DNA of 64,000 bases from CAIKMD01 sp963729935 (lineage in GTDB: Bacteria > Pseudomonadota > Alphaproteobacteria > ATCC43930 > CGMCC-115725). The translations under genes and the position numbers were made by a program. The notes below the pieces were generated by a model, which saw nothing but the letters and a program-made list of their open reading frames with translations, made no database searches and was not told the origin of the DNA. Position 1 is the stretch's first letter. Each line of letters starts with the position of its first letter. The stretch is taken from assembly GCA_963729935.1 (NCBI GenBank), contig CAVSPW010000005.1, forward strand, positions 496,001 through 560,000, given 5' to 3'. This document shows, piece by piece, positions 52,499 through 61,413 of the stretch.

Positions 52499-54826
52499 AT
52501 GACATCGCTCGCTCCGGCCCGTGACCGCCCGCGCTCCGCCGCCGATACGCAGCTCGCCGTCCTCGATGATCTGGCGCGCCGCGCGCTGTGGCTCGCCGCC
52601 TGGACGATCCATCATGCCAATCATCGGCGCGAGAGCCGCGACGGGCTGAAGGTCGGCGGCCATCAGGCGAGCTGCGCGTCCTCGGCGATCTTGCTCGCAG
52701 CGCTTTACGGCCACGCGATGCGCGCGCAAGACCGCATCGCGGTCAAACCTCATGCCGCGCCGGTGATGCATGCGCTCATGTATCTGATGGGCTTGCAGAG
52801 TCGCGAGGCGCTGATGCGTTTTCGCGCTTTCGGCGGCGCGCAGTCCTATCCCTCGCGCACCAAGGACGCGGCGCCGGTCGATTTCTCTACCGGCTCGGTG
52901 GGCTTGGGCGTGGGCGTCACCTTGTTCGCGAGCCTCGTCCAGGATTACCTCGCCGCGCATGACCTGCTCGGCGCCTCGCCCGGGCGCATGATCGCGCTCA
53001 TGGGCGATGCCGAGCTCGACGAGGGCAATGTCTTCGAGGCGCTGCTCGAGGGCTGGAAACACGATGTGCGAAATCTTTGGTGGATCATCGATTACAACCG
53101 CCAAAGCCTGGACGGCGTGGTGTCGGACCAATTGTTCCAGAAGATCCAATCCTTCTTTTCCACCGTCGGCTGGACCGTCGTCACGCTCAAATACGGCAAG
53201 CGCCTCGAAGCCGCCTTTGCCGCAAAGGGTGGCGACGCGCTGCGGCATTGGATCGACAATTGCCCCAACGATCTCTATGCCGCGCTCACCTTCGAGGGCG
53301 GCGCCGGTTTCCGGCGCGAGCTCGACGCGGCCTTGGGCAAAGACGCCGGGATCGCGCAGCTGCTGCGTGCGCATGACGATACGGCGCTCCACCGTCTGAT
53401 GACCAATCTCGGCGGGCATGACATGGAAACGATCGTCGAGGCGTTCGACCGCGCCGGCGCCGACGACCGGCCGACCTGCTTCGTCGCCTATACGATCAAG
53501 GGCTGGGGCCTGCCCTTTGCCGGGCACAAGGACAACCATGCCGGCCTCATGACCGAGGCGCAGATGGATTTGTTTCAGGCACGGCAGGGGATCGACAAAG
53601 GCGCGGAATGGGAACCCTTCGCCGGCCTCGATCAAGATGCCGCGCGAAATTTGGCGGCGTTTCTCGACCGGCTTCCCGCCAAACTTCGGCTTCCGCGCCG
53701 ACGCGCCGCGGCAACCGCGATCGCGATGCCGCCGCTCGCTCTCGGTACCGCCGAGCGTTTGTCAACGCAGGAAGGCTTCGGGCGGATCATGTTCGAGCTG
53801 GCGAAATCGGGCGGCCCGTTCGCCGCCCGCATCGTCACCGCTTCGCCGGATGTCACGGTCTCGACCAATCTCGGCGGCTGGGTCAATCAAGTCGGGCTCT
53901 TCGCGCGCGCGCCCCATGCCGATTTGTTCCGCGAGCGCAAGCTGCCCTCGATGCAGAAATGGAACCAGGCGCCCGAGGGCCGCCATATCGAGCTCGGCAT
54001 CGCCGAGAACAATCTCTTTCTCTTGCTGGCGGCGCTGGGCCTCGCCGAGCCGCTCTTCGGCGCGCGGCTCCTGCCGGTCGGCACGGTCTACGATCCGTTC
54101 ATCGAGCGCGGGCTCGATGCGCTGAATTATGCCTGTTACCAGGACGCGCGCTTCCTCCTGGTCGCGACGCCGTCGGGAATCACCTTGGCGCCGGAAGGCG
54201 GCGCGCATCAATCGGTGGTGACGCCGCTGATCGGGCTGGGCCAGCCCGGCCTCACCCTGTTCGAGCCCGCTTTCGTCGACGAGCTCCATGCGATCATGGG
54301 CTGGGCTTTCGACCATCTGCAGCGCGAGGATGGCGGATCGGTTTATCTGCGGCTCTCGACGCGCGGCATCGAGCAGCCGCGGCGCAAGCTCGACGCCGCG
54401 CACGCGACCCAAGGCGGCTATTGGCTGCGCGAGCCCGCCGCCCATACCGATATCGCGATCGCGGCTTGCGGCGCGCTCCTGCCCGAGGCGATCGAGGCGA
54501 TTGCGCGTTTGGGCGCGCGGCACAAGGGCATCGGTCTTTTGAACGTGACCTCGGCCGATCTGCTGCATCGCGGCTGGAGCGAGAATCCGGGCGGATCCTT
54601 GATCGACCGGCTGATGGCGCCGCTTGCGCGGAACGCGGCTCTCGTCACGGTGACGGACGGCCATCCGGCCTTGCTGTCCTGGCTCGGCGCGGTGCGCGGA
54701 AGCCGGATCGCGCCCTTGGGCGTGACCCGCTTCGGCCAATCCGGCGACATCCCGGATCTCTACGCGGCCTACGGTATCGACGCCGACGCGATCGTCGCGG
54801 CCGCAGAAAAGGCGCTGAGGCGATAA
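52499..54826 (+). CDS. AceE/MdeB-like homodimeric 2-oxoacid dehydrogenase E1 or transketolase-like protein
   Basis: The 775-residue ThDP protein resembles the homodimeric pyruvate dehydrogenase E1 rather than the alpha2beta2 type. KVGGHQASCASSAILLAALY begins the PP domain, MIALMGDAELDEGNVFEALL has the ThDP/Mg motif (GD at 169-170) and WWIIDYNRQSLDGVV follows as in AceE. The PYR half has ISEEGFGRIM-like STQEGFGRIMFELAKSGG and GIAENNLFLLLAALGLA with the activating Glu. It is shorter than AceE (about 880). The Lrp gene divergent from it recalls the mdeR-mdeAB arrangement of Pseudomonas, in which MdeB acts on 2-oxobutyrate. No E2/E3 gene is near. Confidence 0.75.
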   Translation: MTSLAPARDRPRSAADTQLAVLDDLARRALWLAAWTIHHANHRRESRDGLKVGGHQASCASSAILLAALYGHAMRAQDRIAVKPHAAPVMHALMYLMGLQSREALMRFRAFGGAQSYPSRTKDAAPVDFSTGSVGLGVGVTLFASLVQDYLAAHDLLGASPGRMIALMGDAELDEGNVFEALLEGWKHDVRNLWWIIDYNRQSLDGVVSDQLFQKIQSFFSTVGWTVVTLKYGKRLEAAFAAKGGDALRHWIDNCPNDLYAALTFEGGAGFRRELDAALGKDAGIAQLLRAHDDTALHRLMTNLGGHDMETIVEAFDRAGADDRPTCFVAYTIKGWGLPFAGHKDNHAGLMTEAQMDLFQARQGIDKGAEWEPFAGLDQDAARNLAAFLDRLPAKLRLPRRRAAATAIAMPPLALGTAERLSTQEGFGRIMFELAKSGGPFAARIVTASPDVTVSTNLGGWVNQVGLFARAPHADLFRERKLPSMQKWNQAPEGRHIELGIAENNLFLLLAALGLAEPLFGARLLPVGTVYDPFIERGLDALNYACYQDARFLLVATPSGITLAPEGGAHQSVVTPLIGLGQPGLTLFEPAFVDELHAIMGWAFDHLQREDGGSVYLRLSTRGIEQPRRKLDAAHATQGGYWLREPAAHTDIAIAACGALLPEAIEAIARLGARHKGIGLLNVTSADLLHRGWSENPGGSLIDRLMAPLARNAALVTVTDGHPALLSWLGAVRGSRIAPLGVTRFGQSGDIPDLYAAYGIDADAIVAAAEKALRR

Positions 54827-54858
54827 GGCCGATCGCGCCGCTGGAGCAGCGACCGGCC
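54827..54858. terminator. hairpin between E1 and enoyl-CoA hydratase genes
   Basis: GGCCGATCGC (54827-54836) pairs with GCGACCGGCC (54849-54858) with one mismatch, between two convergent genes. There is no T-tract; position-based inference. Confidence 0.3.
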
Positions 54859-54867
54859 AAACCGAGA

Positions 54868-55608
54868 TCAGTGATTCTTGCGGCGAATTTCGTTTGCGGA
54901 GTTGATCACCGCGTGCAAATTGCGCGCATAGTCGACCGCGCCGGCGAGCGGCATGTCGTAGGCGACGCGCGTGAATTCCTTGACCCCGCGGATCGCCACC
55001 GGCGGCGCCTTGAGGATCGAGCCCGTCAGATCATTGACGAACTGGTCGAGCTGCGCCGCCGCCACCACGTCGCTGACGATGCCGAAAGTCGCCGCGCGCT
55101 CGGCACTGATGAGCGCCTGCGACCAGACGAGATAGGTCATGCCCTTGCGCGTGACACGGTCGATGAAGGACGACATCACCATGCCGGGCAGGATGTTGTG
55201 CCCCATCTCGGGCACTTGAAAGACCGCGGCGTCGCTCGCGATCGTGACGTCGCAACCGGCCGCGATGGCGCAGCCGAAGCCCAGCGCCTTGCCCTGCACC
55301 ACCGCGATCACCGGAATCGGCGAGGCGCGCATCGCGCCGTAGCAATCGAAGACGATGTCGCTGAAATCGCGGCGCTCGTAAGCCGTCGGCGCATTGGCCG
55401 GCGGTGGGCCGCCCATGCCGGCGCGGCCGATGCAGAATTCCTTGCCCGCACCGCGCAGCACGATGATCTGCGAGGTCTGGGGCGCCTCGCGGATGATGCC
55501 CGTGAGCTCGACCACCATCGGGTCGGTCATGCCGTTGCCTTGCTCGGGCCGGTTGATCGTGATGCGCAGGATGGCGCCGTCTTGCTGGGTCAGGATTTCG
55601 TTGCTCAT
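54868..55608 (-). CDS. enoyl-CoA hydratase/isomerase family protein
   Basis: The 246-residue crotonase-fold protein starts at ATG 55608 behind GAGGAGAG. Family features are LRITINRPEQGNGMTDPMVV, the first oxyanion loop FCIGRAGMGG, VIAVVQGKALGFGCAIAAGC with the second oxyanion Gly and VFQVPEMGHNILPGM. The usual catalytic Glu positions are not both obvious (QGKALGFGC, VPEMG), so hydratase, isomerase or decarboxylase activity is open. It follows the UbiD-family gene by 50 bases in one operon. Confidence 0.83.
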   Translation of the reverse strand: MSNEILTQQDGAILRITINRPEQGNGMTDPMVVELTGIIREAPQTSQIIVLRGAGKEFCIGRAGMGGPPPANAPTAYERRDFSDIVFDCYGAMRASPIPVIAVVQGKALGFGCAIAAGCDVTIASDAAVFQVPEMGHNILPGMVMSSFIDRVTRKGMTYLVWSQALISAERAATFGIVSDVVAAAQLDQFVNDLTGSILKAPPVAIRGVKEFTRVAYDMPLAGAVDYARNLHAVINSANEIRRKNH

Positions 55609-55658
55609 GCTCTCTCCTCGTGTTTTTCTCGACTGTTTGATAAGGCGCGCCCGCGCGA

Positions 55659-57221
55659 TCAGGTCTTGTCGCGCTCCTTGAGCGTCCACTCGCCGTTCTT
55701 CAAGCGCGTGAGCACGCCCTCCTCGCGCAGAGCGTCGAGCGCCAAGGCCACCTCGCGCCCGTCCTTGCTGCCGACCGCCGTCATCAATTGCGCGAAATAG
55801 AGCGGCCCCGCCTCGAGCGCCTGGCGGACCGTCTGATAGCGCGCCGGCGCGCTCGACACTTTGAAGCCATAGGCACGGCGCGATTCGAAATCCTCGCGCT
55901 GCTCGGGCAGCATCGTCACGTCGAAGCCGATCTTCGACACCGTGCTGTCCTTGGAAGCGGTCGGATCGGTGTAATAGCCCGGATAGCCGGACAGGACCAT
56001 CACGTCGCGATCGGCGCGCATCCGCGTCGACATCGCCCATTCGATTTCGTGATCGTCGAACACGTCGACGTCGTCGTCGACGATGATGATGTGACGAATG
56101 CCCGACAAGGTGGCGAGCGCCGAGATCGCGGCCCGCGCCTGACCCGGCGGCGGATTGTGCAAGGCCACACGCATATGGACACGCCCGCCCGCGGCCGGAA
56201 CGGGGTTGATCGCCGCCGGCTCGATCCGCGCGGTGCGCAGCAAGCGCAGCGCCTGCGCTTCGGCATGGACCGATGCGAGATTCGCGGAATCGGCGCGGCC
56301 GGCCTCGCGCCCGCTGTGCAAGACGGATTGATAGATCGCGTCTTTGCGCTGCGTGATCGCGGTGACATGGAACACCGGATCGATATGGACGGGTCCGTAA
56401 AAGCCCCAGAACTCGCCATAGGGACCTTCGAGCTCGGTATAGCCGTGCTTGTGGAAATAGCCCTCGACGATGATCTCGGCGTCGGCCGGGGCGAGCACGC
56501 CGTTCGTTAGTCCGCGCACCATGGGAACGGGCTCGCCGCGCAGGGTGCCGACGAGGCCGAACTCGTCGACCGGAACCTTCGCCGTCGCCGCGAGGAAATC
56601 GAGCGGATGCGAGCCGATGGCGAAGCTCACCGGCAGCGTCTCGCCGCGCTCGACGCAGCCAATATAGGCCGCCTTCAGATCCGACGGCGCAGTGAGGTTC
56701 GCGCGCAGCGTATTCTTGCCGCGCAGCATCAGCCGCCGGCAGCCGACATTGGTCTTGCCCGTCGCCGGATTGACCGAATAGTCGATCGCCGAAGAGATGT
56801 AGGTCCCGCCGTCATATTCGTGCTGCGGATGAAAGGGCAAGGTCGTGAGGTCGACCTGATCGCCGGTGCGCACCACCTCGTGCACCGGCGCCTCGGCCGA
56901 AGGAATCTCGACCACTGGTTGCGCCTTGCCGAGACGGCGGTTCATCTCATTGCCGATCTCGCCGGGCGCGACGCCGAACGCCGCCGCGATCCGCTTGCGG
57001 CTGCCCGAGACCGCGGCGATCACCTCATATTGCTCGGCGCCAGCGCGGTTGAAGAGCACGGCCTTGGGCGTGTTTTCGATGATCCCGCTCATCTCGGCGA
57101 GCGCCACGGGCTCGTCGTGGATCTCGACCTCGCCGATATCGATGAGCTTTTTGACGAAGGGGCGCAGGCGGAATTTCTCGAAATCGACCGCCGCGCGCGA
57201 GCCGGGTGTTCTCGCATCCAT
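55659..57221 (-). CDS. UbiD-family prenylated-FMN-dependent decarboxylase
   Basis: The 520-residue protein has NTPKAVLFNRAGAEQYEVIA, TTLPFHPQHEYDGGTYISSA and GRRLMLRGKN-like CRRLMLRGKNTLRANL. The catalytic segment is YTELEGPYGEFWGFYG with the conserved Glu. IDDDVDVFD-like IIIVDDDVDVFDDHEIEWAM is the family's late metal/phosphate site. UbiD enzymes decarboxylate or carboxylate aromatic or acrylic acids using prFMN made by UbiX, but no UbiX gene is in the window. It is transcribed with the enoyl-CoA hydratase and divergent from the ThDP gene at 57392. Confidence 0.9.
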   Translation of the reverse strand: MDARTPGSRAAVDFEKFRLRPFVKKLIDIGEVEIHDEPVALAEMSGIIENTPKAVLFNRAGAEQYEVIAAVSGSRKRIAAAFGVAPGEIGNEMNRRLGKAQPVVEIPSAEAPVHEVVRTGDQVDLTTLPFHPQHEYDGGTYISSAIDYSVNPATGKTNVGCRRLMLRGKNTLRANLTAPSDLKAAYIGCVERGETLPVSFAIGSHPLDFLAATAKVPVDEFGLVGTLRGEPVPMVRGLTNGVLAPADAEIIVEGYFHKHGYTELEGPYGEFWGFYGPVHIDPVFHVTAITQRKDAIYQSVLHSGREAGRADSANLASVHAEAQALRLLRTARIEPAAINPVPAAGGRVHMRVALHNPPPGQARAAISALATLSGIRHIIIVDDDVDVFDDHEIEWAMSTRMRADRDVMVLSGYPGYYTDPTASKDSTVSKIGFDVTMLPEQREDFESRRAYGFKVSSAPARYQTVRQALEAGPLYFAQLMTAVGSKDGREVALALDALREEGVLTRLKNGEWTLKERDKT

Positions 57222-57320
57222 GATTCATCTCCTCCCCAAAATCTCGACGGAATGTAGCCGATGGTGCCGGACCGGGCTATGCAAATCCCGGGGGACCGTT
57301 CGTCCTTGCGGAGTTAACTA

Positions 57321-57349
57321 TTGTCCGATGCGGGCAAAAACCGAATAAT
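57321..57349 (+). promoter_or_regulatory. sigma70-type promoter of the third ThDP gene
   Basis: TTGTCC (57321-57326) and AATAAT (57344-57349) are 17 bases apart, and the GTG start is 42 bases after the latter. The -10 matches five of six bases, the -35 four of six. Confidence 0.5.
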
Positions 57350-57391
57350 GGCGCCCGCCGGGAGCACCCTGCGACCGATGGGAGGACGAAA

Positions 57392-59089
57392 GTGGCAACA
57401 AATTACGACGGCGGCGAAGCAATCATGGAGGCGTTCCGCAGCCTGGGCGTCGAACACATCATGTCGTCGCCGGGATCGGAATGGTCGCCGGTCTGGGAGG
57501 CGCTCGCGCGCCAGAAGACGGGCAATCGCCCGGGACCCGATTTCATCGAGTGCTGGCACGAGACTCTCGCCGTCAACATGGCGATGGGATACACGCAATA
57601 CACGGGAAAGATGCAGGCGGTGCTGCTCCATGCCGGCGTCGGACTGATGCAGGGCGAGATCGGCATCCATACCGCGCGGAATTTCGAGATCCCGATGGTG
57701 GTGATGTCGGGCGAATCCGTCACCTATGGCGAGGACCCCAAGGTCGAGCCGGGCGCGCAATGGTATGGCAGCCTCGGCATCGTCGGCGGCCCGCATCGGA
57801 TCGTCGAGCCGGTGACCAAATGGGCGACGCAAGCCGGCAGCGTCCATACGCTTTATGAACAGACCGTGCGCGCCGGCGAAATGGCGCAGCACGTGCCCGA
57901 AGGGCCCACCTATCTCAACGTGCCGCTCGAGCACATGTTGTCGGAATGGACGCCGCCGCCCAATCTGCGCAACGTCCCGCCGGTGCCGAAGCTGCAGGCG
58001 ATGTCGAGCGACATCGAAAAGGTCGCGGGCCTCCTGCTCAAGGCGAAGAACCCGGTCATCGTCACCGATTCGGTCGGCAAGGAGCCCGAGGCGTTCCGCC
58101 AGTTGGTGCAGCTCGCCGAGCTGATGGCTGTCCCGGTGGCCGAGGGCCGCATCACGGCTTACGGCAATTTCCCCAAGGACCACGCCATGTATCTCGGCAT
58201 GGATGCGCCGCGCCTTGCCAAGGAAAGCGACTTCGTTCTGCTCGTGAAGTCGCGCGCGCCGTGGTATCCGCCGAGCGACCGTCCGCAAAGCGCCACCGTC
58301 GTGGCGATTTCGGAGAATCCGCTCAAGGGGCAGTATCCTTATCAGAACCTTCAGGCGGATCTCTATCTCGAGGGCGACGTCGCGACCTCGCTGAGGCTCT
58401 TGACCGACGCGCTCAAGGCGGGCGGCGCCGCCCCGGCGAAATACGCCGACCGGCGCGAGCGCATCAAGGCCGAGCACGACAAATGGGCCCACCGCATCCG
58501 CAGCGAAGAGCAAAAGGCAAAAGACAAATCGCCGATCGATCCGCTCTGGCTCGTGGGCGCCATTCGCGAAGTGATGCCGAAGGACACGATCTATCTCGAA
58601 GAGACGATCATGCATAGCGGCATCCTCAAAGAGCATCTGCCGTGGAACGAGCCGCAAGGCTTCTTCACCGTGGGCGGCGGACTCGGCCAGGGAACCGGCA
58701 TCGCCTTGGGCGTGAAGCTCGCCGCGCCCAAGCGCCCGGTCGTGCTCTTCATCGGCGACGGCGCCTTCTTGTACAACCCGATCACCCAGGCGCTGGGCGC
58801 GTCGCGCCAGCACAATCTGCCGATCCTCATCATCGTCTGCAACAACAAGAAATACTCGGCGATGCAGCGCAATCACGCCGACTACTACCCGAAGGGCGCG
58901 GCGGTGCAGCACGATATCTGGCACGGCGTACACATCGACGGGCCGGAATATTCCGATCTCGGCAAGCCCTTCGGCTTTCACGGTCAGCGGGTGGAAAAGC
59001 CGGGCGAGCTCGTGGGCGCGTTGAAGGCGGGGCTTGCCTCGATCCAAAACGGCACGACCTCGATCCTCAACGTCGTGCTCAGCCGATAG
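57392..59089 (+). CDS. ThDP-dependent enzyme (paralogue 3)
   Basis: The 565-residue protein starts at GTG 57392 behind GGGAGGACG. PYR domain with Glu57 in FIECWHETLAVNMAMGYTQY; central domain with NPVIVTDSVGKEPEAFRQL; PP domain with FIGDGAFLYNPITQALGASR and CNNKKYSAMQRN. The N-terminal part HIMSSPGSEWSPVWEALA matches the start of paralogue 2's LFANGGTDFAPMIEAL in position. Function unknown; a quinone oxidoreductase gene follows after 58 bases, which may act on its product or reduce an acceptor. Confidence 0.85.
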   Translation: MATNYDGGEAIMEAFRSLGVEHIMSSPGSEWSPVWEALARQKTGNRPGPDFIECWHETLAVNMAMGYTQYTGKMQAVLLHAGVGLMQGEIGIHTARNFEIPMVVMSGESVTYGEDPKVEPGAQWYGSLGIVGGPHRIVEPVTKWATQAGSVHTLYEQTVRAGEMAQHVPEGPTYLNVPLEHMLSEWTPPPNLRNVPPVPKLQAMSSDIEKVAGLLLKAKNPVIVTDSVGKEPEAFRQLVQLAELMAVPVAEGRITAYGNFPKDHAMYLGMDAPRLAKESDFVLLVKSRAPWYPPSDRPQSATVVAISENPLKGQYPYQNLQADLYLEGDVATSLRLLTDALKAGGAAPAKYADRRERIKAEHDKWAHRIRSEEQKAKDKSPIDPLWLVGAIREVMPKDTIYLEETIMHSGILKEHLPWNEPQGFFTVGGGLGQGTGIALGVKLAAPKRPVVLFIGDGAFLYNPITQALGASRQHNLPILIIVCNNKKYSAMQRNHADYYPKGAAVQHDIWHGVHIDGPEYSDLGKPFGFHGQRVEKPGELVGALKAGLASIQNGTTSILNVVLSR

Positions 59090-59147
59090 GGGAGCGCGAT
59101 CGGCACCCTCTCCGCTCGATAGCGGGTGGAGAGGGAGCGGCAGCGAT

Positions 59148-60125
59148 ATGAGCGATATGAAAGCCGTCATCGTCAAGCCCGACAATAGCGGGCCTCTCAT
59201 CGTCGATCGGCCGGTACCGGCGCCCGGTGCCGGCGAGGTCCTGATCAAGATCGCCGCCGCCGGCGTCAATGGCGCCGATCTCAGCCAGGCCAAAGGGCGC
59301 TATCCGGTACCGCCGGGCGCCACCGACATATTGGGTCTCGAAGCCGCGGGCGAGATCACGGCGCTCGGGCCGGGCGTCACGCAATGGACGATCGGCGACA
59401 AGGTCTGCGCATTGCTGGTTGGCGGCGGCTATGCCGATTATGTCGCGGTGCCGGCGGTACAATGCCTGCCGGTGCCGAAAGGCTTGAGCGTCATCGAGGC
59501 GGCCGCCTTGCCCGAATGCGTCATCACCGTCTGGCTCAATGTTTTCGAGCTGGGCGCGCTCAAGCCCGGCGAGCGGCTCTTGATCCATGGCGGCTCCTCC
59601 GGCATCGGCACGACCGCGATCCAGATCGCCCGGGCGTTTGGACACAGCATCGCCGCCACCGCGGGCTCGGCCGAGAAATGCCGGCGCTGCGCGCAATTGG
59701 GCGCATCCCTGTCGATCGACTACACCACGCAGGATTATGTCGAGATCATCGAGAAGGAATTCGGCCGCCGCAGCATCGATGTCTCGCTCAACATGGTCGG
59801 CGGCGATTATGTGATGCGCGACGTCCGGTTGCTGGCCCAAGGCGGGCGACTCGTCATGATCGCCGCGCGCAAGGGCAGCAAGATCGAATTCGACTACACC
59901 GCGCTCACCGAAAAGGACGGCCGCATGACCGGCTCCCGTCTGCGGCCGCGGCCGATCCCCGAAAAGGGCCGTCTCGTGGCCGCGGTGAAAAAAGCCGTGT
60001 GGCCGCTGATCGAGGACGGCCGCTTCAAGCCGGTGATCGACAAGACCTATCCTCTGAGCGAGATCGACGCCGCGCACGCGCATATGGGCGGCGCGCATAT
60101 CGGCAAGATTTTGCTGACGGTTTAG
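59148..60125 (+). CDS. NAD(P)H-quinone oxidoreductase, PIG3-like MDR
   Basis: The 325-residue MDR begins MSDMKAVIVKPDNSGPLIVD at ATG 59148 behind GAGGGAG. AGVNGADLSQAKGRYPVPPG and DILGLEAAGEITALGPGV followed by LPVPKGLSVIEAAALPECVI and RLLIHGGSSGIGTTAIQIAR are the TIGR02824-type quinone oxidoreductase pattern. It is longer and closer to PIG3 than the genes at 8652 and 48115. Probably co-transcribed with the ThDP gene upstream. Confidence 0.87.
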   Translation: MSDMKAVIVKPDNSGPLIVDRPVPAPGAGEVLIKIAAAGVNGADLSQAKGRYPVPPGATDILGLEAAGEITALGPGVTQWTIGDKVCALLVGGGYADYVAVPAVQCLPVPKGLSVIEAAALPECVITVWLNVFELGALKPGERLLIHGGSSGIGTTAIQIARAFGHSIAATAGSAEKCRRCAQLGASLSIDYTTQDYVEIIEKEFGRRSIDVSLNMVGGDYVMRDVRLLAQGGRLVMIAARKGSKIEFDYTALTEKDGRMTGSRLRPRPIPEKGRLVAAVKKAVWPLIEDGRFKPVIDKTYPLSEIDAAHAHMGGAHIGKILLTV

Positions 60126-60151
60126 GCCGCCGCCCCGTCGTCGCGGCGAAA

Positions 60152-60172
60152 CGCGGCGCGCGACGCGCCGCG
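60152..60172. terminator. perfect hairpin between convergent genes
   Basis: CGCGGCGCG (60152-60160) and CGCGCCGCG (60164-60172) form a nine-base perfect stem with a CGA loop between the quinone oxidoreductase gene and the convergent LivK-like gene. No T-tract. Confidence 0.4.
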
Positions 60173-60179
60173 CGCGAGA

Positions 60180-61382
60180 TCATTTCGCCGGGTGCTGCTC
60201 CTTCCACGGATCTTTTTGATTCGCGAAGGTCTCGAATTCGACATTGGCGAATTTTCCGTTCACCTTCTCGACACGGCGCAGATAGATGTTCTGCACGATG
60301 TCGCGGGTTTGCGGATCAATCGAGATCGGCCCGCGCGGGCTGTCGGGATTCTTCCAATGGGCGAGGAACTTCATGGCCTCGTCGGCCGTGAATTTTCCCT
60401 TGGTCGATTTGACGAGGTCGACGATCGCCGCCATGCCGTCCCAGCCGCCGATAGTGAAGAAATTGGGCGTCGCCTTGTCGCCATATTCCCGCTTCCAGGC
60501 GGCAAGGAAGGCTTGGTTCGCCGGCCGAGACGCGTTCGTCGAGTAATTCGACGCGGTGACGACGCCGAGCGCCCGCTCGCCCATATTGGGCAGCTCTTCG
60601 TCGGTGGTCAGATCGACCCCGCCGACCGGCCGGATGCCGGCCGCGCGCAGGCCGAGATCGGTCAGCGCCTTCATGATCGCGGTCGATTGCTTGCCTGCGA
60701 TCGAGAAAATGTAGAGCACGTCGGGATGCAGATCCTTCGCGCGCTGGAGGAAGGGCGCGAATTCCGGGTTGATGACCGGAAACCTAACGGAACCGACGAT
60801 CCGTCCTCCGGCATCGGCGAAGGCCTTCGAGAAGGCCCCCTCGCTCTCCTGCCCGGGGCTGAAATCGGGCACGGCCGTGTAGCCCGTCTTCCAACCTTGC
60901 TGCGCGGCCCATTTGCCGAGCGGGGCGACGAGCTGCGGCAAAGTGTAGGAGACACGAACGATGTAGGGAGACATCCGTGTCAGCGACGCGCCGGCGGCAT
61001 TCATGACGACAAAAGGGATTTTCGCTTCGGCCGTGAGCGGCGCCATCGCGATGGCGTTCGGTGTCCACACCACGCCGGTGAGTATCTGCACGTGATCGCG
61101 GGCGATCAATTCTTGCGCGAGCCGCTTGGCGACTTCGGGATTGGGCCCGGTATCGTCGCGCGTGACGAGTTCGATCTTCACCCCATCCGGCAGGCTCTTC
61201 TCATGCTCCTTCAAATAGAGCTTCAGCCCTTTGTCGATCTGGTCGCCGGTTTGCGCCTCGGGGCCGGAATAAGTGAGGATCACGCCGACCTTCACCACCG
61301 TTTGCGCCCCGCCTTGCGACATCGCGCCCAAGGAAGCTGCCGCGAGTGCAAGCAAGCCCAAAATGATTTTATTCATCCTCAT
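60180..61382 (-). CDS. branched-chain amino acid-type ABC substrate-binding protein (LivK-like)
   Basis: A 400-residue periplasmic protein from ATG 61382 (ATG 61376 is possible). The signal peptide is MRMNKIILGLLALAAASLGA. The mature part has VVKVGVILTYSGPEAQTGDQ then IDKGLKLYLKE, VEL-type DDTGPNPEVAKRLAQELIAR and VVWTPNAIAMAPLTAEAKIP, as in type I LivK/urea/amide receptors (HAAT family). No livHMGF genes are adjacent. It is the last gene of an operon with the Rieske oxygenase, so it may bind the oxygenase substrate or a related aromatic. Confidence 0.88.
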   Translation of the reverse strand: MRMNKIILGLLALAAASLGAMSQGGAQTVVKVGVILTYSGPEAQTGDQIDKGLKLYLKEHEKSLPDGVKIELVTRDDTGPNPEVAKRLAQELIARDHVQILTGVVWTPNAIAMAPLTAEAKIPFVVMNAAGASLTRMSPYIVRVSYTLPQLVAPLGKWAAQQGWKTGYTAVPDFSPGQESEGAFSKAFADAGGRIVGSVRFPVINPEFAPFLQRAKDLHPDVLYIFSIAGKQSTAIMKALTDLGLRAAGIRPVGGVDLTTDEELPNMGERALGVVTASNYSTNASRPANQAFLAAWKREYGDKATPNFFTIGGWDGMAAIVDLVKSTKGKFTADEAMKFLAHWKNPDSPRGPISIDPQTRDIVQNIYLRRVEKVNGKFANVEFETFANQKDPWKEQHPAK

Positions 61383-61413
61383 GACGTCCCACCCCCTAAT
61401 TATATTTCGTGCT

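Noticed and set aside
53608..55800. Plus-strand frame continuing over the E1 gene and into the hydratase/UbiD operon
   Set aside because: Shadow frame; both underlying genes are well supported in other frames.
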